Source: Anaerolineales bacterium (lineage in GTDB: Bacteria > Chloroflexota > Anaerolineae > Anaerolineales > Villigracilaceae). Taken from it: DNA of 18,277 nt. Positions within the stretch are counted from its first letter, which is position 1. Each line of letters starts with the position of its first letter. Below are positions 7,619 through 15,233 of the stretch, piece after piece. Made by a program: the position numbers and the translations under genes. The notes under the pieces are model-generated. The model worked only from the letters and a program-made list of their open reading frames with translations, made no database searches and was not told the DNA's origin. Location of the stretch: assembly GCA_025938055.1 (NCBI GenBank), contig JAICQC010000034.1, positions 1 to 18,277 of the forward strand, read 5' to 3'.

Positions 7619-9117
7619 GGCTTTTCCTTCTCAAAGCGTTGTGTAGTTGAGGAACCCGTGGATGCAGACTGCCCTTGTAACTGCATCAGCTTGACAATCT
7701 CCGATGCCGCTCCACACACTTCGATGGCAACATCGATGGGTAATTTACCATCATGACCACGCAGATCTAGCCGTGCTCCGGCCTTGACGAGGATCTCCGC
7801 ACACTCCGTGAACCCATGCCAAAGGGCGTCGTGGAGAGGGGTATAACCGTTGATCGGTCCCTGTGCATCCAGAGCAATGTCAGGATGCTCCACCAGCATC
7901 TTGAGGATCTCAGAATTACCGTTGTAAGTCGCTTTGTGAATAGGCGAGCCCTTGAACACCCAATCCTCGACCCGCACGTGCGCTCCGGCCTGTAACAGTG
8001 CCCGCACAATGTCGGTATGACCATCACGGGCGGCCACGAGAAGAGGCGTGTGGCCATCCAGAAAGGAGTTCATATGCGGATAAACCGTGTTGACATCGGC
8101 TCCCTGGGCAATCAACTGCCGCACCGCGTCCAGGTCACCCTGATTGGTCGCCGCCATGATCGTTTGCCGCGTGATCTCTGCCTGATTATGCGCTTTGCCC
8201 TGGTCAATGATCTCCTTGATCACTTCGAACTTGTGCTTCTCCTCTCCTTGATTGGCATTCAACTCAAAGTTAATGTGATCTTCGAGTTTGAAGCCGTAGT
8301 GCGTGTCGAAGTAGAGATTCTGCCCCTGCTCCACCAGCAACTTGACCAACTCCGGCCATTTATACCAGAGGGCATCCATGATCGGCGTGTGTCCCATGGT
8401 GGGCGTAACCGCATCAATAAAGGCCCCGTGTGCTAACAACATCCTGGCGATGTCCAGGTTACCCCCCTGGCAAGCTTTGTGCAGGGCCGTAGCCCCGGTT
8501 TTAGCGTCTATAGTAAAGACATCAGCGCCATGCTCGAGCAGCACCTGTACCAGAGGCGCATTGGCCTGACAAGCTGCCATCATCAAGACGGTTAAGCCGG
8601 TTTTGGGATCGCGCATGTTGGGATCAGCCCGGAATTTGAGGAGCTGCTTGACCAATTCAACATCATTATGTTGTACAGCCGTAATCATCCTCTCGGGTAA
8701 ATTGCCTTGAAAGGCGGCGATAATCGGTGAAGGATCACAGTACGATTTCCATTTCGCGATTTTGCCGTCACGTATTTCCATCCAACTGGCGAACAGAATG
8801 TCAAAATCCAATCCAGTCGCTAATACCGTCGATATGTCATGTACCGTGCCGACAGCCATGTTGCCTTCCACCACCAGATCGACTGGCTTGAAGACCTTGA
8901 CCTCAACGACACCATTGCGGGTGGAAAATTGCTGGAGCACCTCCGGGATGCCATGGGCCGTACCAATCCAGGGAATGATGTCGCTGACTCCGGGTATCTT
9001 GGGCAGGTTCACCCATTCGATGTCCTCTGCTAGACACGCCAGAGCGGTTGCCATATCCCCTTGATCCAGGGCCTCAAACCATGTCTCAGCAACGTTCCGG
9101 GTTGCATTCTGGCTCAT
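7615..9117 (-). CDS. SnoaL-like domain fused to ankyrin repeats
   Basis: A 500-residue soluble fusion protein. Residues 1-135 are a SnoaL/NTF2-like alpha+beta barrel: AETWFEALDQGDMATALACL, then DIEW, AVGTVHDIS and SWMEIRDGKIAKWKSYCDPS. Residues about 140-480 are ankyrin repeats, several with the canonical TPLHxA...G...IVxxLLxxGA pattern (for example 208-233, 356-380 and 425-449). A longer, divergent insert at about 265-315 (YFDTHYGFKLEDHINFELNA) separates two repeat blocks. The tail (482-500) is Ser/Thr-rich and probably disordered. A TTG in frame at 9156 would overlap the stop of the preceding gene, but ATG 9117 is chosen because GGAGAG lies six bases upstream. The SnoaL part may bind or turn over a small molecule, and the repeats probably dock another protein. 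Its function is unknown. Confidence 0.85.
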   Translation of the reverse strand: MSQNATRNVAETWFEALDQGDMATALACLAEDIEWVNLPKIPGVSDIIPWIGTAHGIPEVLQQFSTRNGVVEVKVFKPVDLVVEGNMAVGTVHDISTVLATGLDFDILFASWMEIRDGKIAKWKSYCDPSPIIAAFQGNLPERMITAVQHNDVELVKQLLKFRADPNMRDPKTGLTVLMMAACQANAPLVQVLLEHGADVFTIDAKTGATALHKACQGGNLDIARMLLAHGAFIDAVTPTMGHTPIMDALWYKWPELVKLLVEQGQNLYFDTHYGFKLEDHINFELNANQGEEKHKFEVIKEIIDQGKAHNQAEITRQTIMAATNQGDLDAVRQLIAQGADVNTVYPHMNSFLDGHTPLLVAARDGHTDIVRALLQAGAHVRVEDWVFKGSPIHKATYNGNSEILKMLVEHPDIALDAQGPINGYTPLHDALWHGFTECAEILVKAGARLDLRGHDGKLPIDVAIEVCGAASEIVKLMQLQGQSASTGSSTTQRFEKEKP

Positions 9118-9152
9118 GATTGTCTCTCCAACGAGATGTGAGGAAAGTGAGT

Positions 9153-10658
9153 TCAAGAGAATTGACGTACGTCCTCAGCAACGATGTGCTCTAAACACCG
9201 CTCAGCAATGGCCGCGATCGTCAGCGCTGGGTTGACACAGGTACTGGAGCCAGGGAGCAGCGCCCCATCAACTACGTAGAGATGGGCATAGCCCTGCACT
9301 CGTCCGCTGTCGTCACACACTTGACCCATACAGGCTCCCCCCAGTTGATGTCCCGTGATCTGGGCCGAGATGGGCGAGATTATCCCTCCATTGACCTGAC
9401 TCATGCGCTGCACGAGATGGTAGGCGGCTTCTTTGGCCTTCTCGTCGGTCTCGTAGTGCAACTCAATCGCGTTGGTGGCGGCGTTGTAGGTGAGCGATCC
9501 CCGGTGGGGGGTCATGCTGAAAATAAATGTACCCATTGCGTTAAGGGCGGGATAGTCTGTTTCAAATCTAGGCAAGGGAGCCCGCATCATGACACAGGGA
9601 TATACCGGGTTTTCGTAGTTCATGATCACGATGGCTCCCGGTCCCCCCAGGTGGGGATTGGTTTTTTCCGACAGCTGCGAGCGGATCACGAAGGTATCGC
9701 CGTCGTTCCCCACATTGTGCCCGACAAACTCATTCAGGTGGGGCAGATCCCCTTGGGCTTTGGCCCGTAACAGTAACTCCGTGGTGCCGATCGTGCCGGC
9801 CGCTAGGAAGAGATACTGGCAGGTGAAGGTGTCCTGGCGCCAGGTTTCCCCCTGTTCGTTAATCAGATCCACGCTGACCTCATACCCGCCCTGTGGCTGG
9901 GCCGCCACCCGCCTTACCCAGTGCAGCGGTCGGATCTCGATATGGCCGGTTTCTTCAGCTTGCTTGAGATAGTTCTGATCCAGTGTTTGCTTGGCTCCAC
10001 TGTTTTGCCCAAACCAGAACTCCGCCCCGATGGTCGAGGCGACTCTTTTCCCGGCCATTTCCTCGCGGACAATGTCCCAATCAATCCCCATCAGGAATTT
10101 GGTCATGCCATCCTTCAGTCCGTTGGTGGTAGAAGCGCACATGGGGAACCCTGCTTTCAGCGCTTGTTGCTCAAGGACTCTCAGTCCTAGGTAATACTCG
10201 CTATGCAAAATGTCCTCCGGGATCAAGGAGGACCCGATCACGGCATGGACCCGTGGAAAATATACTTGGTCCATCTCGTCATATACAATGGTGGGAAATA
10301 CCTGTGCCCAGAGTTCTTGCGGGGGCTGGATCAAAATGCCTCCGTAAGCATGGGAGCCTCCTCCCACGCCACAGCCCACTAGGAACTTGTACTCACCGTG
10401 TTCGATGATCTCCAGGACGCCGGTATATTTCTCGATCGGGATCCCTTCATACGCCGGAGTTTTCGACACCTCGTTGAGCCATTCCGCCCGCTTATCCAGG
10501 TGGCGAAATGTCGCAAAGGTGCTGTCGGTTGTGGGATCGGTAATGGTCCAGCGGCGACCCCGCTCCAGCATCAGTGTGTTGAGCCCGGCTTGCCCCAATC
10601 GCAGGGCGGCCACGGCCCCGCCAAATCCACTGCCAATCACAATTGCCTGTGCGTCCAT
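9153..10658 (-). CDS. GMC-type flavin oxidoreductase, cholesterol-oxidase-like
   Basis: A 501-residue FAD enzyme that should oxidise an alcohol to an aldehyde or ketone. The N-terminal Rossmann motif VIGSGFGGAVAALRLGQAG with the ribose-binding Glu32 (residues 7-32) starts almost at the N-terminus, so there is no signal peptide and the protein is cytosolic. A second FAD segment reads FLVGCGVGGGSHAYGG, and the FLAAGTIGTTELLLRA helix is typical of the family. The active-site pair is visible as His437 in HQLGG and Asn476 in VNPALT, an arrangement shared with bacterial cholesterol oxidases and related GMC enzymes. The true substrate could be a sterol, a terpenoid, another alcohol or a sugar. ATG 10658 has AGGA nine bases upstream and lies 15 bp after the EthD gene. 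Confidence 0.88.
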   Translation of the reverse strand: MDAQAIVIGSGFGGAVAALRLGQAGLNTLMLERGRRWTITDPTTDSTFATFRHLDKRAEWLNEVSKTPAYEGIPIEKYTGVLEIIEHGEYKFLVGCGVGGGSHAYGGILIQPPQELWAQVFPTIVYDEMDQVYFPRVHAVIGSSLIPEDILHSEYYLGLRVLEQQALKAGFPMCASTTNGLKDGMTKFLMGIDWDIVREEMAGKRVASTIGAEFWFGQNSGAKQTLDQNYLKQAEETGHIEIRPLHWVRRVAAQPQGGYEVSVDLINEQGETWRQDTFTCQYLFLAAGTIGTTELLLRAKAQGDLPHLNEFVGHNVGNDGDTFVIRSQLSEKTNPHLGGPGAIVIMNYENPVYPCVMMRAPLPRFETDYPALNAMGTFIFSMTPHRGSLTYNAATNAIELHYETDEKAKEAAYHLVQRMSQVNGGIISPISAQITGHQLGGACMGQVCDDSGRVQGYAHLYVVDGALLPGSSTCVNPALTIAAIAERCLEHIVAEDVRQFS

Positions 10659-10673
10659 ACCGTTTTTTCCTGC

Positions 10674-11372
10674 TTAGGGGCGAGGTTCAGGACCTATGAT
10701 CCAGTGTTCTTGGGCGACAAAGGTGTAGGCATATTTCATCTCGATGAAGTTGGGGAGATCTTGCGCTGATGCCGCGTTTGCCGGAGATTGCAGAGCGGTT
10801 TCCAGGGCTGTGATACTGTCAAACCAGAGGATCGAGACACAATCGAGCAGCGCCTCGCCGATGGCATAAAAGCCGTCCCGCACATGGCACTGGTAGTAGC
10901 GGCGCAGTCCCGGCAGCTGCAGATCCAGAGGGGCATGTACCTGCAGGCTGTAATTGCGAAAGGTTTGCAGCGGCATGCCTTCTTTGCGCTTCACCATGGC
11001 GAAGAGCTTAATCAGGGACTCATCGCGGCTGGGAGGCGGTCCCTCCAACAACACATGAGTAGTGGTATCGAGCACCACCGTACGCCAGAATGCCGCCCAC
11101 GTCGGTTCATCTAAGCGTGCGCCCTGCAAAAACTCTTTGCTTTGCAGAGAGGCCAACTGTTCCTCTTCATTGTTCAGCCAGATCTCCGCTACACCGCTAA
11201 AGCGCGGATCCTCCGGCTCCGGACCGTAAGGAATGCGCATGTCGATCAGATATTTCTTGATCTGCGAGATCGGGCTGGCGTACTTCACTGCATGGACATT
11301 TACCCAGTAATCCTGAAAGTCTTTCTCGCTCATGCCCGGTTTGGGATGGGCAAAAATCATCTGGTGGATCAT
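10674..11372 (-). CDS. Tandem EthD-domain protein
   Basis: A 232-residue protein made of two EthD (dimeric alpha/beta-barrel, ferredoxin-like) domains. The first has FQDYWVNVHA with His27 and the second FRNYSLQVHAPL with His146. These equivalent segments are about 119 residues apart, so the protein is an internal duplication that can form the usual dimer within one chain. EthD was named from the ethyl tert-butyl ether degradation cluster. Relatives are small accessory or lyase-like proteins beside oxidative enzymes; a precise reaction is not known. The start is taken as ATG 11372 with AGGAG seven bases upstream; a TTG two codons earlier lies too close to that site. It sits between the SnoaL gene and the flavoprotein gene, 15 bp from the latter. 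Confidence 0.85.
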   Translation of the reverse strand: MIHQMIFAHPKPGMSEKDFQDYWVNVHAVKYASPISQIKKYLIDMRIPYGPEPEDPRFSGVAEIWLNNEEEQLASLQSKEFLQGARLDEPTWAAFWRTVVLDTTTHVLLEGPPPSRDESLIKLFAMVKRKEGMPLQTFRNYSLQVHAPLDLQLPGLRRYYQCHVRDGFYAIGEALLDCVSILWFDSITALETALQSPANAASAQDLPNFIEMKYAYTFVAQEHWIIGPEPRP

Positions 11373-11401
11373 AGACAATCTCCTCGTCTAGAACTATGGA
11401 G

Positions 11402-11845
11402 TCACGCAGCGGGACTGTAGGGATCCAGGATCAAAGTGCGGTGGAAGAATCGCCAACGGTTCTCGTATTGCATCAGGCGATCCTGGTATACACCGGTGCG
11501 TATAATCGTCGCCGGGTTGGTTTGGATGTTCATCGCTATGATGTAGCAACCGGAGCGCGCTCCCCCTGCGTCTCCTGCCATCCACAAGTTATTGACCCAG
11601 TGGCGCGTGGTCTCAACATCGGGAAAGGAGTGGTAGGCTTGCAGGAGTGCCTCTGCGCCAGACACTGCAAGCAACCTCTCGCCGCTAGATTGCAGGATGG
11701 CAAAGGTGCCGTTGGGAGTGAAGGTCTTGACCCAGTTCTCGCCCGGCTCCCCACCCTCCAGAGTGTGTAGTCCATCCAGGGCGTAGAAATAGCAGGCGCT
11801 GAGAGCCTGAATTTCCAGTTGGTCTGCCGTCGTCAGTGCTGCCAT
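11402..11845 (-). CDS. SnoaL/NTF2-like small protein
   Basis: A 147-residue protein with the SnoaL-like alpha+beta cone fold, which is used by polyketide cyclases, ketosteroid isomerase, dehydratases and the beta subunits of ring-hydroxylating dioxygenases. The N-terminal helix is ADQLEIQALSACYFYALDGL. The strands NWVKTFTPNGTFAI, TTRHWVNNLWM, ARSGCYIIAMNI and the C-terminal ENRWRFFHRTLILD complete the fold. His, Trp and Asn residues line the probable pocket. Start ATG 11845 has GGGAGAG closely upstream. Because it stands alone rather than beside an oxygenase alpha subunit, an isomerase, dehydratase or binding role is more likely than a dioxygenase role. Its fold matches the N-terminal domain of the ankyrin fusion downstream, though the sequences differ. 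Confidence 0.8.
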   Translation of the reverse strand: MAALTTADQLEIQALSACYFYALDGLHTLEGGEPGENWVKTFTPNGTFAILQSSGERLLAVSGAEALLQAYHSFPDVETTRHWVNNLWMAGDAGGARSGCYIIAMNIQTNPATIIRTGVYQDRLMQYENRWRFFHRTLILDPYSPAA

Positions 11846-11905
11846 GCTGTCTCTCCCTGCGATGATTGCGATGTGCCGGGCTGTGCCAGGGTGGAGCGCC
11901 GTACC

Positions 11906-13612
11906 TCACTGGCCACAGCGCACACCGATGAGATCCGGATGACAGTCGCCCTCGATGACTAAATCGATCAGGAACGGACCTGGGTGAGCCGCAGCCCGCG
12001 CGATGGCTGGTTTGATCTGCTCTGGATGCTCCACCCGACACCCCTCCATCCCCATAGATTGGGCCATTTGGTCGAAGCGAAGGGTAGGTTTGGACAGATC
12101 AAAGCTCAGGGGAAAATCATGCCGGAGGATGCCGCGTTCATTCCAGTAGGCTTGGATATTTGACTGCAGCAGGCGATAGGAACCGTTATTGCAGATGACG
12201 AACTTAGCATCAATGCCGTGACGAGCCGCACTCCACAGCGCTTGAATAGTATACATGGCCCCGCCATCGCCGGTGAATCCCCATACGGGACGTTGCGGAT
12301 TGGCCAGCTTCACGCCGAGCGCTCCAGGGATCCCGACTCCCAGTGACCCGCCCCGGGTCAGGAAGTAGTCTCCTGCGTGTCGAAAGGAGCGATAACGACT
12401 GATAGGGGGAGAGTTCGTCAAGGCTTCATCAAAGATGATGGCATCCTCTGGCAGCAGACCCGCCAGTTCCTCCATGAAGGGGGCAAAGTGGAGCGGCACG
12501 GCTCCCCGTAGAGTTTGATCCTGCTGCCGTTGCTGCCGCAACTGCTCCTGTTTGGCTGCCCCGATGCTCTGGGCTCTGGCAGCAGCAGCGTGCTTTTGTT
12601 CCAGAGTCATGCACTCTTCCAGAAGCTGAGCCAGGCGCGCCAGCGTCAGTTTGGGATCGCTGACTAGCCCCAGATCGACCGGGTGGTTTTTGCCGATTTC
12701 GTAGGCATTGAGATCGATATGCACTACCCTGGAGCCGGGGGAAAAGATAGATCCTAATTCCGGAAAGACCTCCGGCAGTACATAGGTGCCGCAAATTAAA
12801 TTGACGTCGCCCTTCGAGGTCGTCGGCAGGCTCTGGTAGCCGAACATATGGCCAGTAGAACCCTGGTAGAGGGGATGATTCAGATCCATGTTCACCTCGC
12901 CGGCATCGGCACTCCAGACCTCGGCCCCCAACATCTCCGCCACCCGCGCTAGCTCGACTTGCGCTCCCGAGAAGGCCACCCCATCCCCGACATAGATCAT
13001 GGGCTTGTGACCTGCCACCAGGATCGCGGCGGTCTCCTGGAGCAACGCTTCCTCTGGCACCACCCGTGTGGAGGGGATCGTGGTGGGTATCACCTGCTCC
13101 GACAGCGGAGAATCCAGTATATCTTGCGGCAGGCAGACGTAGACCGGCCCCATCGGTGGGGTGCCGGCGATTTTGATGGCCCGCCGCAATAGCCGCAGTA
13201 AGGAATGGGGATCTTGGACCATCGTAGCCCACTTGGTGACGGGCTCAGCCATCGCCACCAAGTCTCCCGCCATCTGGGCGTCCATCGCCGCATACTTCAC
13301 CCCAGCATCTCCGCCAATCACGACCAGAGGCGCATGCCCCCGTTTGGCCTGGTACAAGGCCCCAATCGCATTCCCTAAGCCCGGCGTGCTGTGGATCTGC
13401 ACCAGGGTCGGCTTCTTGGTGGCACGCGCATACCCGTCCGCCACCATGACGGCCACTGTTTCCTGCAAGGTGAGAATGTAGCGCATCTCGGGATACTCGG
13501 CGAGAGCATCTAGGAACCCCTGCTCCACCGTTCCAGGATTACCAAAAATGAACTGCATCCCGTCAGCGAGAAACTGCTCGAGCATGGCAAAGCGTCCGGT
13601 TTTGACTGCCAT
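11906..13612 (-). CDS. ThDP-dependent enzyme, benzoylformate-decarboxylase-like
   Basis: A 568-residue thiamine-diphosphate enzyme with the usual Pyr / central / PP domain order. The catalytic Glu51 that activates the cofactor lies in TLQETVAVMVADGYARA. The PP domain holds the GDGG...NN cofactor motif (448-451 and 475-476). Similarity to benzoylformate decarboxylase shows in IFGNPGTVEQGFL, where Thr28 replaces its active-site serine, and in IHSTPGLGNAIGAL, where His74 corresponds to a catalytic histidine. The C-terminal half is GLGVGIPGALG-like, as in the acetolactate synthase family. Decarboxylation of a 2-keto acid or carboligation of aldehydes is expected; the substrate is unknown. ATG 13612 has AGGAGG four bases upstream, the strongest ribosome binding site of the cluster genes. 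It follows the first DJ-1 gene by 32 bp. Confidence 0.88.
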   Translation of the reverse strand: MAVKTGRFAMLEQFLADGMQFIFGNPGTVEQGFLDALAEYPEMRYILTLQETVAVMVADGYARATKKPTLVQIHSTPGLGNAIGALYQAKRGHAPLVVIGGDAGVKYAAMDAQMAGDLVAMAEPVTKWATMVQDPHSLLRLLRRAIKIAGTPPMGPVYVCLPQDILDSPLSEQVIPTTIPSTRVVPEEALLQETAAILVAGHKPMIYVGDGVAFSGAQVELARVAEMLGAEVWSADAGEVNMDLNHPLYQGSTGHMFGYQSLPTTSKGDVNLICGTYVLPEVFPELGSIFSPGSRVVHIDLNAYEIGKNHPVDLGLVSDPKLTLARLAQLLEECMTLEQKHAAAARAQSIGAAKQEQLRQQRQQDQTLRGAVPLHFAPFMEELAGLLPEDAIIFDEALTNSPPISRYRSFRHAGDYFLTRGGSLGVGIPGALGVKLANPQRPVWGFTGDGGAMYTIQALWSAARHGIDAKFVICNNGSYRLLQSNIQAYWNERGILRHDFPLSFDLSKPTLRFDQMAQSMGMEGCRVEHPEQIKPAIARAAAHPGPFLIDLVIEGDCHPDLIGVRCGQ

Positions 13613-13644
13613 AATTCCTCCTCACGTGCGGCGCGGGATATCCG

Positions 13645-14499
13645 TTACCAGCCGTAGCGTCTCAGGCCTTGCTCCAGGACTTTGATCATCAATTCGCCCA
13701 CCAGAGTTGAGTCCTGGGTGGAACGTCCGGTGAGAAATGGGTAATCCAGGATGGTGGACAACCGGTGGCCAACACCTCCGTGATATTGGCCTTCTGGCCC
13801 AACGGCATCACGCAAAATGGACTCCAAGGGATAGAAAGGCGGACCAAAATTGGCCGAGATATTCATGGGCTGCCCATTGAAATCATACATTTGCGCAAAC
13901 CCGGTGCCATCTTTGTAGTCGTATTCACGTGCATGACCCGTAACGTGCTTGCCCCAAATGATGCTCTTACGATCGGTCCAATCGCGGGCGAATGCCAGCG
14001 CCGTCACGCAGTAGCACTCGGCAGCAATCAACTTCCCCTGCGCTAAAAAGCCCAGAATCACATCATGCACGCGCTCGTTATTCACCATGTCTACCATGGG
14101 CCCGCTGCCACCCGGCAGGAGCAGGGCATCATAAAGCTCGAGAGCTTTCCAACAGGCGTTGCGCTTATCATAGTAAGCCCATAGCTCATGCCCAAAGTTA
14201 GGACTGTTGAAATAGGGCATGGTCGGGAACCACTGGCTCAAATTGATAGGCGTGTTGAGCAGATCAGACGCGTGAATTTCACGGGTGCGGCGCGCAAAAT
14301 GGGCATCGGTCACATGGACGCCCAAGGGCGGATCCACGAAGGTTTCATCCATGCTGGGAGGCAGAGCTGGAGGCTTGCGGCCAAAAGCCGTCGCAAAGTC
14401 GAGGCTGTATCCTGCTGCGGTTAAGACATCATAGGGACCAACCAATTCTTCTCCCCAGTAGCCCCATTCTGAGAGTATGACCAAAATCTTTTTATTCAC
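13645..14499 (-). CDS. DJ-1/PfpI-like (class I glutamine amidotransferase fold) protein, first gene of the cluster
   Basis: A 284-residue cytosolic protein of the Hsp31/ThiJ-like branch. The N-terminal strand VNKKILVILSEWGYWGEELV carries a Glu of the kind that supports the nucleophile. LLLPGGSGPMVDM (127-139) and the elbow IAAECYCVTAL, with Cys162 at the usual nucleophile position, are diagnostic. Most relatives have G-x-C-H-G, so A-E-C-Y-C is unusual. A long insert between 42 and 118 (PPALPPSMDETFVDPPLG and beyond) resembles the extended ThiJ/intracellular protease group. The start is GTG 14499 with GGGAG eight bases upstream. The frame is open for 35 more codons to 14604, but that extension is rich in Arg, Cys and Ser and lacks family similarity. 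Likely activity: glyoxalase III, deglycase or hydratase; not determinable here. Confidence 0.85.
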   Translation of the reverse strand: MNKKILVILSEWGYWGEELVGPYDVLTAAGYSLDFATAFGRKPPALPPSMDETFVDPPLGVHVTDAHFARRTREIHASDLLNTPINLSQWFPTMPYFNSPNFGHELWAYYDKRNACWKALELYDALLLPGGSGPMVDMVNNERVHDVILGFLAQGKLIAAECYCVTALAFARDWTDRKSIIWGKHVTGHAREYDYKDGTGFAQMYDFNGQPMNISANFGPPFYPLESILRDAVGPEGQYHGGVGHRLSTILDYPFLTGRSTQDSTLVGELMIKVLEQGLRRYGW

Positions 14500-14706
14500 A
14501 AACCTGTCTCCCTCGACATGCGTTTCGCGCCCTATGCTGCAAGAGAGCCTATGCAGGCCCCTCACAATTTGCAGTCTGCTCTGAGGTGCAGGCCCAAACC
14601 CCACACTCGTGTCACCAGGCGTGAGACATACTCGTTCTTCCCAAACAACTCCTTCTCAGCGCAGGGTCGCTTTGCCCAGTCGGAAAGCATCTGGGCTGGA
14701 CCACTA

Positions 14707-14730
14707 TCATGCCTGCAATCTTTTAAACAT
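14707..14730 (-). CDS. 7-codon leader ORF with strong ribosome binding site
   Basis: On the minus strand AAAGGAGG (about 14741-14734) precedes ATG (14730-14728) by about four bases. The frame reads MFKRLQA and stops at TGA (14709-14707). The Shine-Dalgarno site is better than that of most real genes here, and the mini-ORF lies between a TATAAT box and the first gene of the cluster. It may be a leader peptide, a translation-dependent regulator, or the surviving start of a decayed gene. Nothing in the seven residues points to an attenuation amino acid. Confidence 0.4.
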   Translation of the reverse strand: MFKRLQA

Positions 14731-14777
14731 AAGTCCTCCTTTCTTGTGGAACTGGTAGCGAGAATAGACCGAAGTAG

Positions 14778-14783
14778 ATTATA
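14778..14783 (-). promoter_or_regulatory. Putative -10 box (TATAAT) for the ten-gene cluster
   Basis: A perfect TATAAT is read on the minus strand at 14783-14778, about 48 bases before the leader ORF ATG and 279 bases before the GTG of the first cluster gene. The region 16-18 bases upstream has no good TTGACA match, so the promoter, if real, would be activator-dependent or recognised mainly through its -10. Confidence 0.35.
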
Positions 14784-14799
14784 TTTCAGCCACTTATCT

Positions 14800-15233
14800 T
14801 GGCCCGATACTAACGTCATGTTTGCCTGTATCGAATACGGCTTGGCCGCCTGGAACCTATGAAAAACATGTGCTAATGCGGGCTTACTCGCTATGAGTTC
14901 GTGAATAAACCGGGATGTAAACTACGACTGCATGGTCGATAAAGTTGTCAATGCTATGCGAACGGCCGGCTGATCACCTGGGGTATCTTCAGTGTTCCCA
15001 CAAGAAGCGTACCCATCCCTAATGACTATCAGCTGCGCTAAGCAATAGCGGATCAGACGTCAGAGTATAACCAAGCAGTAACAAGCGTTTATGCGGTTCG
15101 TGAGAGCAGAAAGCATCCTACGCCTGGTGCCAGAACACTGTCAAGCGAACTATTTGCCTAAACTTACGCGATGCGCAACTTTTTTCATGATCGGGTTTTT
15201 TGCATAAGCTCCAATAAAGTATATTTCGGCGGG
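14800..15233. other. Non-coding stretch between cluster promoter region and IS6 remnant
   Basis: I see no gene in this interval on either strand; frames are short and broken. It contains a TTGACA/TAGGAT pair on the minus strand (15144-15115) and AT-rich patches with T-runs near 15180-15230. It is probably intergenic DNA joined to the mobile-element block on its right. Confidence 0.5.
15115..15144 (-). promoter_or_regulatory. Sigma70-like promoter pair TTGACA - 18 bp - TAGGAT
   Basis: On the minus strand a perfect -35 hexamer (15144-15139) is followed after 18 bases by TAGGAT (15120-15115). It points toward the ten-gene cluster, whose first start codon is about 610 bases downstream, so the untranslated leader would be long. 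It could instead be a remnant promoter of lost DNA. Confidence 0.35.

Noticed and set aside
9118..9156. TTG start for the ankyrin fusion overlapping the flavoprotein stop
   Set aside because: ATG 9117 has GGAGAG six bases upstream and begins the SnoaL helix directly.
11402..11845. Ring-hydroxylating dioxygenase beta subunit
   Set aside because: The fold fits, but there is no alpha subunit, ferredoxin or reductase gene anywhere in the cluster.
14500..14604. N-terminal extension of the first DJ-1 gene to 14604
   Set aside because: The extension has no family similarity, while GTG 14499 has a well-placed GGGAG and begins directly at the first strand of the fold.
14562..14819. An 85-codon minus-strand open frame upstream of the first DJ-1 gene
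   Set aside because: No domain, poor start context, and it overlaps the leader ORF in another frame; the region is better read as the untranslated leader.
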